Shown: one piece after another, positions 1 to 7,672 of the stretch
Layout of the letters: each line of letters opens with the position of its first letter
Numbering within the stretch: the stretch's first letter is position 1
Origin: Streptomyces sp. NBC_00878
GTDB taxonomy: Bacteria > Actinomycetota > Actinomycetes > Streptomycetales > Streptomycetaceae
NCBI RefSeq assembly: GCF_026341515.1
Contig: NZ_JAPEOK010000001.1
Location: forward strand, 868,001-932,000
Direction of reading: 5' to 3'
DNA length: 64,000 nucleotides
Notes under the pieces: generated by a model
The model's database searches: none
What the model was told of the DNA's origin: nothing
The model's input: only the letters and a program-made list of their open reading frames with translations
Position numbers and translations under genes: made by a program

Positions 1-214
1 CCGCCGCGGCGCGGGTCCGCGGTCTGCACAGGGAGCACCCGTACGGGCCGGATGCGACAACACACCATGGGGGAACTGGCCACCAGCCCCGCGGAGGCAG
101 TCATTGCTTGCGCCGCGCGCAGGTCGGCGGGCGGTTGATCCGTGCTGGAATCGGCAGGCCGGACGGCATGTGGCAGGCCGCCGGGAGCCGAGATTCCGCT
201 GAGGAGAGACAGAC

Positions 215-502
215 ATGGCGTACGCGGTCATCGCCCGCTACCACTGCGAGCCCGCCGACGAGGCATCGGTGCGTGCCGCGCTGCTGAAGGCGCGCGGGCA
301 CACCCGCGCCGAGCCGGCGAACCTGGCGTACGAGGTGCACGCCGAGGCGGACCGCCCGGGGAGCTTCGTGCTGTACGAGCAGTACACCGACCGGGCCGGA
401 TTCGACGCGCACAGGGCCACCGAGCACTTCGACGAACTCATCGTGGGGACGGTGTGGCCGCTGCTGACGGAGCGGACGGTGACCTTCGCCGAGGTCCTGT
501 AA
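215..502 (+). CDS. Putative antibiotic biosynthesis monooxygenase (ABM/YgiN-like) domain protein
   Basis: This 95-residue protein has the size and pattern of the dimeric ferredoxin-like ABM fold, with an N-terminal strand (AVIARYHCEP), a central helix rich in Ala and Arg, and the F-V-L-Y-E-Q-Y-x-D segment near residue 50 that is typical of the family. Members oxidise or rearrange quinols and other aromatics, or have no known substrate. The ATG at 215 is preceded by a purine-rich GAGGAGAG sequence at good spacing. It is transcribed towards the leftward catabolic operon and ends at a shared hairpin. A link to aromatic catabolism is inferred from this position only. Confidence 0.75.
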   Translation: MAYAVIARYHCEPADEASVRAALLKARGHTRAEPANLAYEVHAEADRPGSFVLYEQYTDRAGFDAHRATEHFDELIVGTVWPLLTERTVTFAEVL

Positions 503-513
503 GGCCGTGCCCC

Positions 514-541
514 GCCGGGAAGCGCGGGCGCTCTTCCCGGC
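514..541. terminator. Bidirectional hairpin terminator between convergent genes
   Basis: A perfect 9-bp stem (GCCGGGAAG at 514-522 with CTTCCCGGC at 533-541) has a 10-nt loop. It lies between the stop of the ABM gene and the stop of the MetE-like gene, which face each other. There is no strong T tract, as is usual for Streptomyces terminators. Confidence 0.6.
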
Positions 542-559
542 CGTATCGGGGCCATCGGC

Positions 560-1600
560 TCAGAACTCGTTGCCCCAGCAGTAGCGGGCGACGGTCTCCA
601 CCAGGACCAGCTTGCGGCGCTGGTCCTCGGCGCTCAGCAGGGGCCGGGCGGCCGAGTCGGCGAAGCCGCGGGACGGTGCGACGGCCATGTCCTCGATGTC
701 CTTGACCTCGGCCCCGGCGTCGAGGCGGGCCAACACCGTGTCGATGTCCTCCAGTTCGGGCACGGCCGGGTCCACCACGCCCAGGCAGGCGTCCCGGTCC
801 TCGGGCAGCGCCCTGAGCAGGTCCAGCTCGGCGGCGGTGCCTTTGTCGTACGGCAGGATCCAGCGGTCGGCCGGGACCTCGCCGAACAGGCTCTCGGCCC
901 CGGCCCGGTCCACCACCGCGGGCGCCGCCCAGCCCGGGCAGAGGCCGATGCGCACGCCTGTCGGTCGCACGTCGAGGCGTACGGCCTGTGCCTCCACGGC
1001 CAGTGCGTCCACGAAGGAGAGCGGGCCGGGCTCGGCCGGGTCGGCGGCGACCTGGCCGAGGAGGAGCGGGTTGTTCAGCTGGATCAGCCGGACGCCCCGG
1101 GAGACCAGCAGCTCGATCTCCGCGTGGATGATCTCCGCGAGGGCCTCGCCGAGTTCGCGGGCCGAGGCCGGGCCGCCGGAGCCGACCAGCTCCGGGGCGA
1201 AGGTGGTCGCGGCCAGGTAGGCCGGTGACGGCAGTGAGACCTTGGGCGCGATCACCGTCAGGTCCGCGATCCGCCCGGCCCAGTCGGCCGGCAGCGGGCC
1301 GTTGGCCTTGGGCAGGGACTCCGCCACCCAGCGGGGCAGCCCGTCGGCGGTCCGCTCCTCCGTACGCCGGAAGCCGGAGACTGCGTCGAGGACGGCACCG
1401 CGGAAGTCCTCGCGGGGGAAGTCGCCGTCGGTGACGACCGTGGAGCGCAGCCTGCGCTGGTAGGCCACCGCCTCCTCGACCGCGGCGAGTTCGGCCTTGT
1501 GCAGGGCCTCGGGGTCGCCCGCTGCCCGGGCCGCGAGGAGTTCGGTGGGGCGGACCAGGCTGCCGTGGTGGTCGATGCGGTAGTTGAAGGTGTCCGCCAT
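560..1600 (-). CDS. MetE-like (cobalamin-independent methionine synthase C-terminal-type) protein with altered metal site
   Basis: At 346 residues this matches single-domain members of the MetE/UroD-like barrel family, about half the length of housekeeping MetE. Recognisable blocks are the N-terminal D-H-H-G-S-L-V-R-P, the middle Q-L-N-N-P, and a C-terminal L-G-V-V-D followed by A-P-S-R-G-F. In MetE the zinc is held by H-x-C and by a later Cys in a P-x-C-G-F block. Here the first site reads I-G-L-C-P-G (His replaced by Gly) and the second reads A-P-S-R-G-F (Cys replaced by Arg), so only one of three ligands seems to remain. It is the last gene of the meta-cleavage operon, 3 nt after the GlcG-like gene. 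A role in alkyl transfer during aromatic breakdown is inference. Confidence 0.75.
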   Translation of the reverse strand: MADTFNYRIDHHGSLVRPTELLAARAAGDPEALHKAELAAVEEAVAYQRRLRSTVVTDGDFPREDFRGAVLDAVSGFRRTEERTADGLPRWVAESLPKANGPLPADWAGRIADLTVIAPKVSLPSPAYLAATTFAPELVGSGGPASARELGEALAEIIHAEIELLVSRGVRLIQLNNPLLLGQVAADPAEPGPLSFVDALAVEAQAVRLDVRPTGVRIGLCPGWAAPAVVDRAGAESLFGEVPADRWILPYDKGTAAELDLLRALPEDRDACLGVVDPAVPELEDIDTVLARLDAGAEVKDIEDMAVAPSRGFADSAARPLLSAEDQRRKLVLVETVARYCWGNEF

Positions 1601-1603
1601 GAC

Positions 1604-2101
1604 TCAGGCCTCCTTTTCCGTGGTCCCGGCCTGTTCCGTAGCCCCGGCGGGCTTGCCCGCGACGCCCCACGCCGCGAACTCCAGCTCGTAGCCGAGGGAT
1701 TCGAGTACGTCGTCGGCGACCTGCTGGTCCTCGTCGGCGGTGCCGCCCGCGATGCCGAGGCCGCCGATGATCTCGCCGTCCTTCTTGATGGTGACGCTGC
1801 CCTCGGTGGCCATGATCGGCAGGGCCGCGCCCGGGAGTTGGGACAGCTGGGCGAAGAAGACCGGCTGGCTCTCCTGCCACTTCTTCAGCATCTTGCCGGG
1901 CCGCTGCATCACGGCCGCGGTGTACGCCTTGGCGCGGGCGATGTCCGGCGTCAGCGGGCGGGCGCCGTCCGAGCGGCGGACGCTGATGACGAAGCCGCCC
2001 GCGTCCACCACCGCGACGCTCACCGCCTTCCCCAGGGACCGGGCGCGCTTCAGTGCGGAGTCGACGATCTCGTCGGCGGCGTCGAGCGTGAGGGTGCTCA
2101 T
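1604..2101 (-). CDS. GlcG/HbpS family (DUF336) heme-binding-type protein
   Basis: The 165-residue protein shows the GlcG/HbpS fold signatures: an N-terminal helix with A-D-E-I-V-D-S-A-L-K, then S-V-A-V-V-D-A-G-G-F, the K-A-Y-T-A block, and a Gly-rich I-I-G-G-L-G-I-A-G-G near residue 115. Some relatives bind heme or cobalamin, and many sit in catabolic operons with no defined reaction. No signal peptide is visible, so it is probably cytoplasmic. The ATG overlaps the stop of the last minicistron as ATGA, which suggests translation by coupling. The C-terminal 20 residues are low-complexity. Confidence 0.8.
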   Translation of the reverse strand: MSTLTLDAADEIVDSALKRARSLGKAVSVAVVDAGGFVISVRRSDGARPLTPDIARAKAYTAAVMQRPGKMLKKWQESQPVFFAQLSQLPGAALPIMATEGSVTIKKDGEIIGGLGIAGGTADEDQQVADDVLESLGYELEFAAWGVAGKPAGATEQAGTTEKEA

Positions 2102-2205
2102 GCTGCTTCCTTCGGTGCGGAGGTCATGCGGCTTCCTTGGATGTGGTGCTCATGCGGATTCCTTGGATGTGGTGCTCATGCGGCTTCCTTGGATGTGGTG
2201 CTCAT
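2098..2205 (-). repeat. Four tandem nine-codon minicistrons (26-bp period) chained by ATGA overlaps
   Basis: On the minus strand, four short reading frames run head to tail: 2205-2176 (MSTTSKEAA), 2179-2150 (MSTTSKESA), 2153-2124 (MSTTSKEAA) and 2127-2098 (MTSAPKEAA). Each stop overlaps the next start as ATGA, and the last overlaps the ATG of the GlcG-like gene at 2101. Each unit carries AAGGAA a few bases before the next ATG. The first start overlaps the TGA of the upstream hydrolase, whose own C-terminus is also APKEAA. The units look like duplicated copies of the hydrolase-end/gene-start junction. The frame shifts by two bases per unit. Confidence 0.85.
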
Positions 2206-2987
2206 GCGGCTTCCTTCGGTGCGGTGAGGGTGCGGCGCAGGCGGGCGACGGCGGCGTTGTACGGCTCGGGCGTCTCCCAGTACATGGAGTGCGGGGCGTC
2301 CGGGACGATCTCCAGGTGGGAGCCGGGCAGCAGTTCGTGGGCGCGGGTCACCGTCTTCACGCTGAGCACCGCGTCCCGCTCGCCGGCCAGGAAGGCGACG
2401 CGGATTCCCGAGTCCTGGATGTCGTCCAGGGACGGCCCGTCGGCGTCGAGGTTGCGCAGGTCGGCCATCTTCGCGACGTTGAAGGTGCCCATCTGCTGGA
2501 AGAGGAAGGTGAGGTCGGGGCGCTCCGCCTGGAACCGCTTGGTCAACAGGCGGTCGATGACGGGGAGTTTGACGGCCTCGGCGCGGTCGGCGGCGGCCAG
2601 CTCCCTCAGTTCGGGGTGGCTGATGCCGCCGAGCGAGTGGCCGAGGGCGACCGAGGAGACGCGTCCCGGGCGCAGGAGGGCGGCGCGCAGGGCGGCGACG
2701 GAGCCGATGGACTGGCCGACGAGCATGACGTCGGTGAGGTCCTCGGCGTCCAGTACCGCGACCACGTCACCGGGGAAGTCCTGGCCGTCGAACTCGGACA
2801 TGGACGAGTCGGACGTGCCGAAGCCGCGCAGGTCCACAGTGAGGACCGTGAACTCCTCGCGCAGCGCGGCCACTTGCTGCCACCAGGCAGCGTGGTGCCC
2901 GCCGCTGCCGTGCACGAACAGGATCGCCGGACCGCTGCCGTGGCGTTCGTAGTAGATGGAGGTACCGTCGAAGTCGACGAGAGGCAT
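2202..2987 (-). CDS. Alpha/beta hydrolase (meta-cleavage product hydrolase-like)
   Basis: The 261-residue alpha/beta hydrolase begins MPLVDFDG. It has the oxyanion H-G-S-G-G at about residues 26-30, the nucleophile elbow G-Q-S-I-G-S (Ser near residue 95), an Asp acid in L-A-G-E-R-D, and a terminal His in D-A-P-H-S-M. This is the build of MhpC/BphD-type enzymes, which cleave C-C bonds of ring-fission products, but also of simple esterases. I chose the ATG at 2987 because hydrolase homology begins there and the longer reading frame upstream overlaps the VOC gene. It lies between that VOC gene and the minicistron repeats in a leftward operon. Confidence 0.85.
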   Translation of the reverse strand: MPLVDFDGTSIYYERHGSGPAILFVHGSGGHHAAWWQQVAALREEFTVLTVDLRGFGTSDSSMSEFDGQDFPGDVVAVLDAEDLTDVMLVGQSIGSVAALRAALLRPGRVSSVALGHSLGGISHPELRELAAADRAEAVKLPVIDRLLTKRFQAERPDLTFLFQQMGTFNVAKMADLRNLDADGPSLDDIQDSGIRVAFLAGERDAVLSVKTVTRAHELLPGSHLEIVPDAPHSMYWETPEPYNAAVARLRRTLTAPKEAA

Positions 2988-3013
2988 GTGGGTGAACTCC
3001 CGGTCGTACGCGG

Positions 3014-3385
3014 TCAGTTGGGGCGCTTGCTGTGCCAGACCAGCTCGATCATGGTGTGGTCGGGGTCGTGGATGTAGCAGAACTTGGACTGGTTCTCGGG
3101 GCGTTGGATCGGGCGGGTGTGCCGGATGCCCAGGTCCTTGAGATGGGCGAGGAAGTCGTCCCAGTCGTCGACCTCGACGGCGAAGTGATAGGGCGCCATG
3201 CGCTCCATCTCCTCGACCGGGGTGAAGTGCAGATCGAAGTTGCCCCGGGTCATCAGCACCACACGGGTGTTGGACTTGGGCATGATCCGCTTCATTCCGA
3301 AGACCTTGGTGTACCACTCGGCGGTCCGGTCGGCGTCGGTGGTGGGGAAGTTGACGTGGTGGATGTAGCGGGGTGCGCTGCTCAT
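3014..3385 (-). CDS. VOC family (glyoxalase/extradiol-like) small protein
   Basis: The 123-residue protein is a single VOC unit. It has an N-terminal H-H-V-N-F-P-T strand, a central H-F-A-V-E-V-D (near residue 67), and a C-terminal D-P-D-H-T-M-I-E-L-V block carrying the usual Glu. His, His and Glu could form a metal site, as in glyoxalase and extradiol enzymes. The start overlaps the stop of the FAA hydrolase gene as ATGA, indicating coupled translation. It may be an isomerase or dioxygenase acting in the same pathway; the sequence does not decide. Confidence 0.8.
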   Translation of the reverse strand: MSSAPRYIHHVNFPTTDADRTAEWYTKVFGMKRIMPKSNTRVVLMTRGNFDLHFTPVEEMERMAPYHFAVEVDDWDDFLAHLKDLGIRHTRPIQRPENQSKFCYIHDPDHTMIELVWHSKRPN

Positions 3386-4170
3386 GACTGCTGCTGCCTT
3401 TCCGTGACGGGGGCTTCTCCTTGGACCGGGTTGGACAGGACGCCGATGCCGCTGATCTCGATGTCCACGGTGTCCCCGGGTTCGAGTTGGCAGGTGGACT
3501 CGGCGCCCATCCACAGCACGTCGCCCGGGTGCATGGTGATGTGTCTGGTGATCTCGACGATGTGGTCGAAGGGGTCGAAGACCATGTCGCCGGTGGCGAA
3601 CGAGACGCGGACCTCCCCGTTCACACGGAGCGTGGTGGTCTGTGCGAGGGCGTCGACGTCGGTCTCGATCCAGGGGCCCATCGGCTTGAACGTGTCGCTG
3701 TTCTTGCTGCGCCAGAAGGTGCGGTCCTGGTGCTGCCAGGTGCGGGCGCTGACGTCGTTGCCGATCGTCCAGCCGAAGACGGACGCGCGCGCTTCCTCCT
3801 GGGTGGCGTGCCGCAGCGTACGGCCGATGACGGCGACGAGTTCCGGTTCGGCCTCGAACCGGCCCTCGACACCGGCAGGCCTGACGATGGGCTGCCCGTG
3901 GCCCGTGAGCGCGTTGTTGGCCCGGTAGCCCACCTCCGGGCGGGCGGGCATCTCGGCGCGCGCGTGCTCGATGTGCCGCCGGTAGTTCATGCCGACCGCG
4001 TAGAACACGGGCGGGACGACGACCGGCAGCCAGGTCGCGGTGGCGCGCGGCACCGTGCCGGTCACGGAGGGGTCTCCGTCGATCGGGGACCCGGACAGCA
4101 GCTCGATGTCCTGCTCCGCCACGCGTCCCCACACCGCCCGGCCGTCGGCCGAGACCCGGGTGTACCTCAT
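3382..4170 (-). CDS. Fumarylacetoacetate hydrolase (FAA) family protein
   Basis: The 262-residue protein carries the FAH-family core: Y-A-V-G-M-N-Y near residue 57, an F-E-A-E-P-E-L metal-binding acidic block, G-W-T-I-G-N-D-V-S-A-R, and a C-terminal G-D-T-V-D-I-E-I-S-G-I-G. Family members hydrate, decarboxylate or hydrolyse 2-oxo acids made after ring cleavage. The acidic residues that bind Mg are in place. It follows the aldehyde dehydrogenase by 6 nt and overlaps the VOC gene, so it belongs to the same operon. A 2-hydroxymuconate-type branch (hydratase or decarboxylase) is the likely role. Confidence 0.85.
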   Translation of the reverse strand: MRYTRVSADGRAVWGRVAEQDIELLSGSPIDGDPSVTGTVPRATATWLPVVVPPVFYAVGMNYRRHIEHARAEMPARPEVGYRANNALTGHGQPIVRPAGVEGRFEAEPELVAVIGRTLRHATQEEARASVFGWTIGNDVSARTWQHQDRTFWRSKNSDTFKPMGPWIETDVDALAQTTTLRVNGEVRVSFATGDMVFDPFDHIVEITRHITMHPGDVLWMGAESTCQLEPGDTVDIEISGIGVLSNPVQGEAPVTERQQQS

Positions 4171-4176
4171 GGCTTC

Positions 4177-5625
4177 TCAGCCCGCCAGCAGATGGGAGAC
4201 GCGCTTGGTGACCAGGTAGGCGTCCAGGGCTTCGGGGCCGCCCTCCCTGCCGTAGCCGCTCTCCTTGACACCGCCGGAGGGCGCCTCGCTGACGGAGCCG
4301 CCGCAGTGGTTGAGGGAGAGGATCCCCGCCTCCAGTTCGCGTACGAGCCGCTCGGCGGTGGCGGCCGACTCCGTGAAGCCGTACGCGGCCAGTCCGTACG
4401 GCAGTTCGTTCGCGGTCGTGAGGGCCTCGTCGAGGTCGGTGAACGGCACGATGGGTGCGATCGGCCCGAACGGCTCCTCGCGCATCAGGTCCGCGTACGG
4501 CGGTACGTCGGTGAGGACGGTCGGTGCGAAGAAGTACCCGGCACGGTCGAGCCGTTCGCCGCCCGTGCGTACGGTGGCGCCACGGTTGACGGCGTCCGCG
4601 GTCAGGCGCCGCATCGCCCGCAGCCGGCGGTCGTTGGCGAGGGGCCCCATGGTGGTGCCCCGGGCCATGCCGTCGCCGACGACGACCGCCTCGGCGGCCT
4701 TCACGAACTCGGCGGTGAAGTCCTCCACGAGGCTTTCGTGGACGAGGAAGCGGCTCGGCGAGGTGCACACCTGGCCGGCGTTGGCGAACTTCGCCTGTGC
4801 GGCGCGGCGGGCGGCCACCGCCGGGTCGGCGTCGGCGCACACGATCACCGGGGCGTGCCCGCCCAGCTCCATCACGGAGGGCTTCATGACCTTCCCGGCC
4901 TCGGCGGCGAGCAGCTTGCCCACGGGGACCGAGCCGGTGAAGGCGACGAGGCGGGTGACCGGGGAGGCGATCAACTGGGCGGAGACTTCTGCCGGTTCAC
5001 CGAAGACGAGGTTCAGCACCCCGGCCGGCAGACCCGCGTCCACGAAGCAGCGGACCAGGGCCGCGGCGGTGGCGGGCGTCTCCTCCGAGGCCTTGATGAC
5101 GATCGAGCAGCCGGCGGAGAGCGCGGAGGAGATCTTCCGCATCGGGCCGCCCGCGGGGAAGTTCCACGGGACGAACGCGGCGACGGGGCCTATCGGTTCA
5201 CGTCGTACGGAGAGCAGGGTGCCGGGTGCGGACGGGATGATGCGGCCGTACGCGCGGCGGGCGTCGTCGGCGTGCCAGCGCAGGGTGTCCGCGACGCGGC
5301 GGGCTTCGCCGGTCGCCTCCGCGAGGGGCTTGCCCTGTTCCAGGGTCATGGTCCGGCCGACGGCGGCGGCCCGCTCGGTGAGCAGGTCGGCGGCCGTGTG
5401 CAGGATCGCGGTGCGCCGGGCGACGGGCGTGTCCCGCCAGGTCCTGAAGCCCTCGGCGGCCGCGTCGAGGGCGCGGTCGAGGTCGGCACCGGTGGCAAGC
5501 GGTACGTCTCCGATCGTCTCCTCGGTGGCGGGGTTCACGATCGGGGCGGTACGGCCGGTGCCGCCCTGACGCCACTCGCCCGCGATGTACATGCGGACGG
5601 CGGGACAGCCGTGGTCGGTGGTCAT
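4177..5625 (-). CDS. NAD(P)-dependent aldehyde dehydrogenase
   Basis: At 482 residues this is full length for the ALDH superfamily. The oxyanion Asn is in P-W-N-F-P (Asn155), the general base Glu in M-E-L-G-G-H (Glu253), and the catalytic Cys in N-A-G-Q-V-C-T-S (Cys287). It most resembles the succinate-semialdehyde or hydroxymuconic-semialdehyde group. The gene sits directly after an extradiol dioxygenase, which fits oxidation of the semialdehyde made by meta cleavage. The ATG at 5625 is used; an internal ATG at codon 12 is possible. Confidence 0.9.
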   Translation of the reverse strand: MTTDHGCPAVRMYIAGEWRQGGTGRTAPIVNPATEETIGDVPLATGADLDRALDAAAEGFRTWRDTPVARRTAILHTAADLLTERAAAVGRTMTLEQGKPLAEATGEARRVADTLRWHADDARRAYGRIIPSAPGTLLSVRREPIGPVAAFVPWNFPAGGPMRKISSALSAGCSIVIKASEETPATAAALVRCFVDAGLPAGVLNLVFGEPAEVSAQLIASPVTRLVAFTGSVPVGKLLAAEAGKVMKPSVMELGGHAPVIVCADADPAVAARRAAQAKFANAGQVCTSPSRFLVHESLVEDFTAEFVKAAEAVVVGDGMARGTTMGPLANDRRLRAMRRLTADAVNRGATVRTGGERLDRAGYFFAPTVLTDVPPYADLMREEPFGPIAPIVPFTDLDEALTTANELPYGLAAYGFTESAATAERLVRELEAGILSLNHCGGSVSEAPSGGVKESGYGREGGPEALDAYLVTKRVSHLLAG

Positions 5626-5659
5626 GGGTGGGTGCCCTCTCAGGCCGGCTGAAACGGGA

Positions 5660-6580
5660 TCAGGAGGCGGGTGCGTCCTGCTGGTCGCGGTTGGTGCGCA
5701 GCGACCAGATGTGGTGGGGCGGCGTGGTCTCGTGGACGCGGGTCCCGTACGTGTCGTCGACCCGGTCCATGTCGGCGGCGTACTCGACCCGGCCGCCGCA
5801 GGGCGCGTGCAGGAAGCGGAAGACGTTGGATCCGATGGTGTGGCGGCCGAGTTTGCGGGCTTCCCGCCACCCCTGGTCGATCATGTGGTTGCCGCCTTCG
5901 ACGACATCGTCGAAGCCCGGGACCTCGTACGCGATGTGGTTGACGCCGGGCCGGTCGGGGCGGTGGCAGAGCAGCATGGTGTGCTGGTCGTCGTCGCCCG
6001 GTGCCTGGAGGAAGACGCCCATGGGCTCGACGACGTCGGTGGGCCGGAAGCCGAGGCGCTCCGCGTAGAAGGCGACGGCTTCCGCGCGCCCCCGCTTGGC
6101 GATGTTCAGGGCGACGTGGCACATGCGCAGCGGGCGTACGCGGGTGATCGGCTCCAGTGCGGTGTTCCAGCGGTTGACGTTGCCCAGTGCGTTGGCGGGC
6201 CTGGGGGTGACGGGCGTGGCCTTCGGCCGGGCCAGGGCCAGTCCCACTCCGAAGCCGGTCTCGTCCACGGTGTGGTGGGCTCCGTCGGCGCTCTCGTGGA
6301 CCTTGCGGTCCCGGCTCGCCGCGGCGACCAGGCGCTCCAGTTCCCGCGGGGTGTCGACGCCCCACACCACCTCGCGCAGGGTGGGTCCGGCTTCCACCGG
6401 TGGCGGCAGGTGCGGGCCGGGGCGGGTGTCCAGGTGAAGGGTCTGTCCGGTGAGCGTCTCGAACACCGCGTGCTCGTCGGTCCGCTCCACCGGGAACAGC
6501 CCGAAGTCGTCGAAGAAACGCACGCATTCGTCGACGTCGTCGATGCCGTAGGTGACCGATTCGATGCGCTGGATTCCCAT
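5660..6580 (-). CDS. Type I extradiol ring-cleavage dioxygenase (VOC superfamily)
   Basis: The 306-residue protein has the two-module VOC build of type I extradiol dioxygenases. The C-terminal module keeps the 2-His-1-Glu iron site: His155 in C-H-V-A-L-N, His215 in N-H-I-A-Y-E-V and Glu266 in G-R-V-E-Y-A. Family members open catechol-type rings next to the hydroxyls. It is the first gene of the leftward operon after the LysR gene. A catechol or 2,3-dihydroxyaryl acid substrate is likely; the exact one cannot be read from sequence. Confidence 0.88.
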   Translation of the reverse strand: MGIQRIESVTYGIDDVDECVRFFDDFGLFPVERTDEHAVFETLTGQTLHLDTRPGPHLPPPVEAGPTLREVVWGVDTPRELERLVAAASRDRKVHESADGAHHTVDETGFGVGLALARPKATPVTPRPANALGNVNRWNTALEPITRVRPLRMCHVALNIAKRGRAEAVAFYAERLGFRPTDVVEPMGVFLQAPGDDDQHTMLLCHRPDRPGVNHIAYEVPGFDDVVEGGNHMIDQGWREARKLGRHTIGSNVFRFLHAPCGGRVEYAADMDRVDDTYGTRVHETTPPHHIWSLRTNRDQQDAPAS

Positions 6581-6680
6581 GGATGCCTCGTTTCGCGGGT
6601 CGCCTGGCGAGCGTAGATTTCGAGTGGGGAAGGCCTCAATGACCTGAGCTCTACGGGATGCGCAATCGTTTCTTGCGGAC

Positions 6681-6717
6681 CGGCCCTAAGACCGGCCCTA
6701 AGACCGTCCCTAGGACT
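6681..6717 (-). repeat. 12-bp tandem repeat giving three in-frame TAG stops after the LysR gene
   Basis: The unit CCTAAGACCGGC (with variants) is repeated three times. On the minus strand each 12-bp unit carries TAG in the reading frame of the LysR gene: 6712-6710 (the real stop), 6700-6698 and 6688-6686. The result is a triple stop. The repeat lies in the 129-bp gap between the LysR stop and the dioxygenase start. Confidence 0.7.
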
Positions 6718-7621
6718 GGATCGTGGGAATCGGATTCTGCGAGAACCACGTGGCGAGGAAGTCCAGGAACACACTGACCTTGCGGGGCGTCGCCTGACCC
6801 GGGCCGTAGATCGCGAACAGGGGGCGGTCGGGCACCGCCAGTTCGGGCAGCAGCACCTGGAGAGCGCCGGACACCAGGTCGTCGTATGCCGAACGCTGCG
6901 GCAGCAGGGCGATGCCACGGCCGTGAACGGCCGCTTTCTGCAGGGCGAGGTACGAGTTGGACGAGAACGCGATGTTGCGGATCTTGTGGAGGGTGCTCGC
7001 GTGTCCGTGCCCGATGCGCCAGACCGGGTCGTTGACGTGCACGAGGCAGTCGTGGTGGGCGAGGGCGTTCGGCTCGGTGAGCGGGCCCTCGCGGTCCAGA
7101 TATTCCTTTGCCGCGCAGAGCACGAACGGCAGCGAGGCGATCTTCTTCAGGCGGACGCTCGAATCGCGCAGATCCCGGGTGTGAAAGGCGATGTCGAATC
7201 CGCTGTCCAGAAAGTCGTAGGTGCGGTCGGACATACCGCCGAGCTCGAAGCGGACGTGGATTTTCGGATGAGCGGCGGAAAAGGCGGCGATCGCGTCTCC
7301 GAGGTCCAGGCTGCCTATCCACTTGGGGCAGATGATGCTGAGCGAGCCCTCGGCGCGGTCGTGGAGGTGCGAGAGGTTCGCGTCCTCGGCCTCGATCTCG
7401 TCGAGGATGCGCGCGGCGAACTCGGCGTACCGCTGGCCGGGTTCGGTGAGGCTCACCGACCGGGCGGTGCGGTTGACGAGGCGCACGCCCACCTGTCGTT
7501 CCAGTTCGGCGACGTGCCGTGACACCAGTGAGCCCGAGGAGCCCAGCTTCTTGGCGGCTCCGCTGAAGCTGCCGGCCTGCGCGACGGTGACGAAGCTGTG
7601 CATGAGGAGCAAGCGATCCAT
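6710..7621 (-). CDS. LysR family transcriptional regulator
   Basis: The 303-residue LTTR has an N-terminal winged helix-turn-helix (A-G-S-F-S-G-A-A-K-K-L through S-L-V-S-R-H-V-A-E-L-E, about residues 16-43) followed by R-L-V-N-R-T-A-R-S-V-S-L-T-E-P-G. A periplasmic-binding-protein-like effector domain follows. It lies upstream of the meta-cleavage operon in the same direction and downstream of a CUT2 importer. It is the natural candidate to sense an aromatic substrate and control the operon. LTTRs are often divergent from their targets; this one is codirectional. Confidence 0.9.
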   Translation of the reverse strand: MDRLLLMHSFVTVAQAGSFSGAAKKLGSSGSLVSRHVAELERQVGVRLVNRTARSVSLTEPGQRYAEFAARILDEIEAEDANLSHLHDRAEGSLSIICPKWIGSLDLGDAIAAFSAAHPKIHVRFELGGMSDRTYDFLDSGFDIAFHTRDLRDSSVRLKKIASLPFVLCAAKEYLDREGPLTEPNALAHHDCLVHVNDPVWRIGHGHASTLHKIRNIAFSSNSYLALQKAAVHGRGIALLPQRSAYDDLVSGALQVLLPELAVPDRPLFAIYGPGQATPRKVSVFLDFLATWFSQNPIPTIQS

Positions 7622-7672
7622 GATTCCTCCGAAGGACGGGTGCGACGGCCACCGCTTCCCGATGGGGCCCGC

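Noticed and set aside
1..214. A gene at the left edge
   Set aside because: Frames covering this stretch are short, overlap the ABM gene and show no family pattern; nothing can be supported.
2128..2210. The 26-bp repeats as a CRISPR array or iteron origin
   Set aside because: There are no spacers; the units abut directly, and they are fully explained as overlapping start-stop minicistrons.
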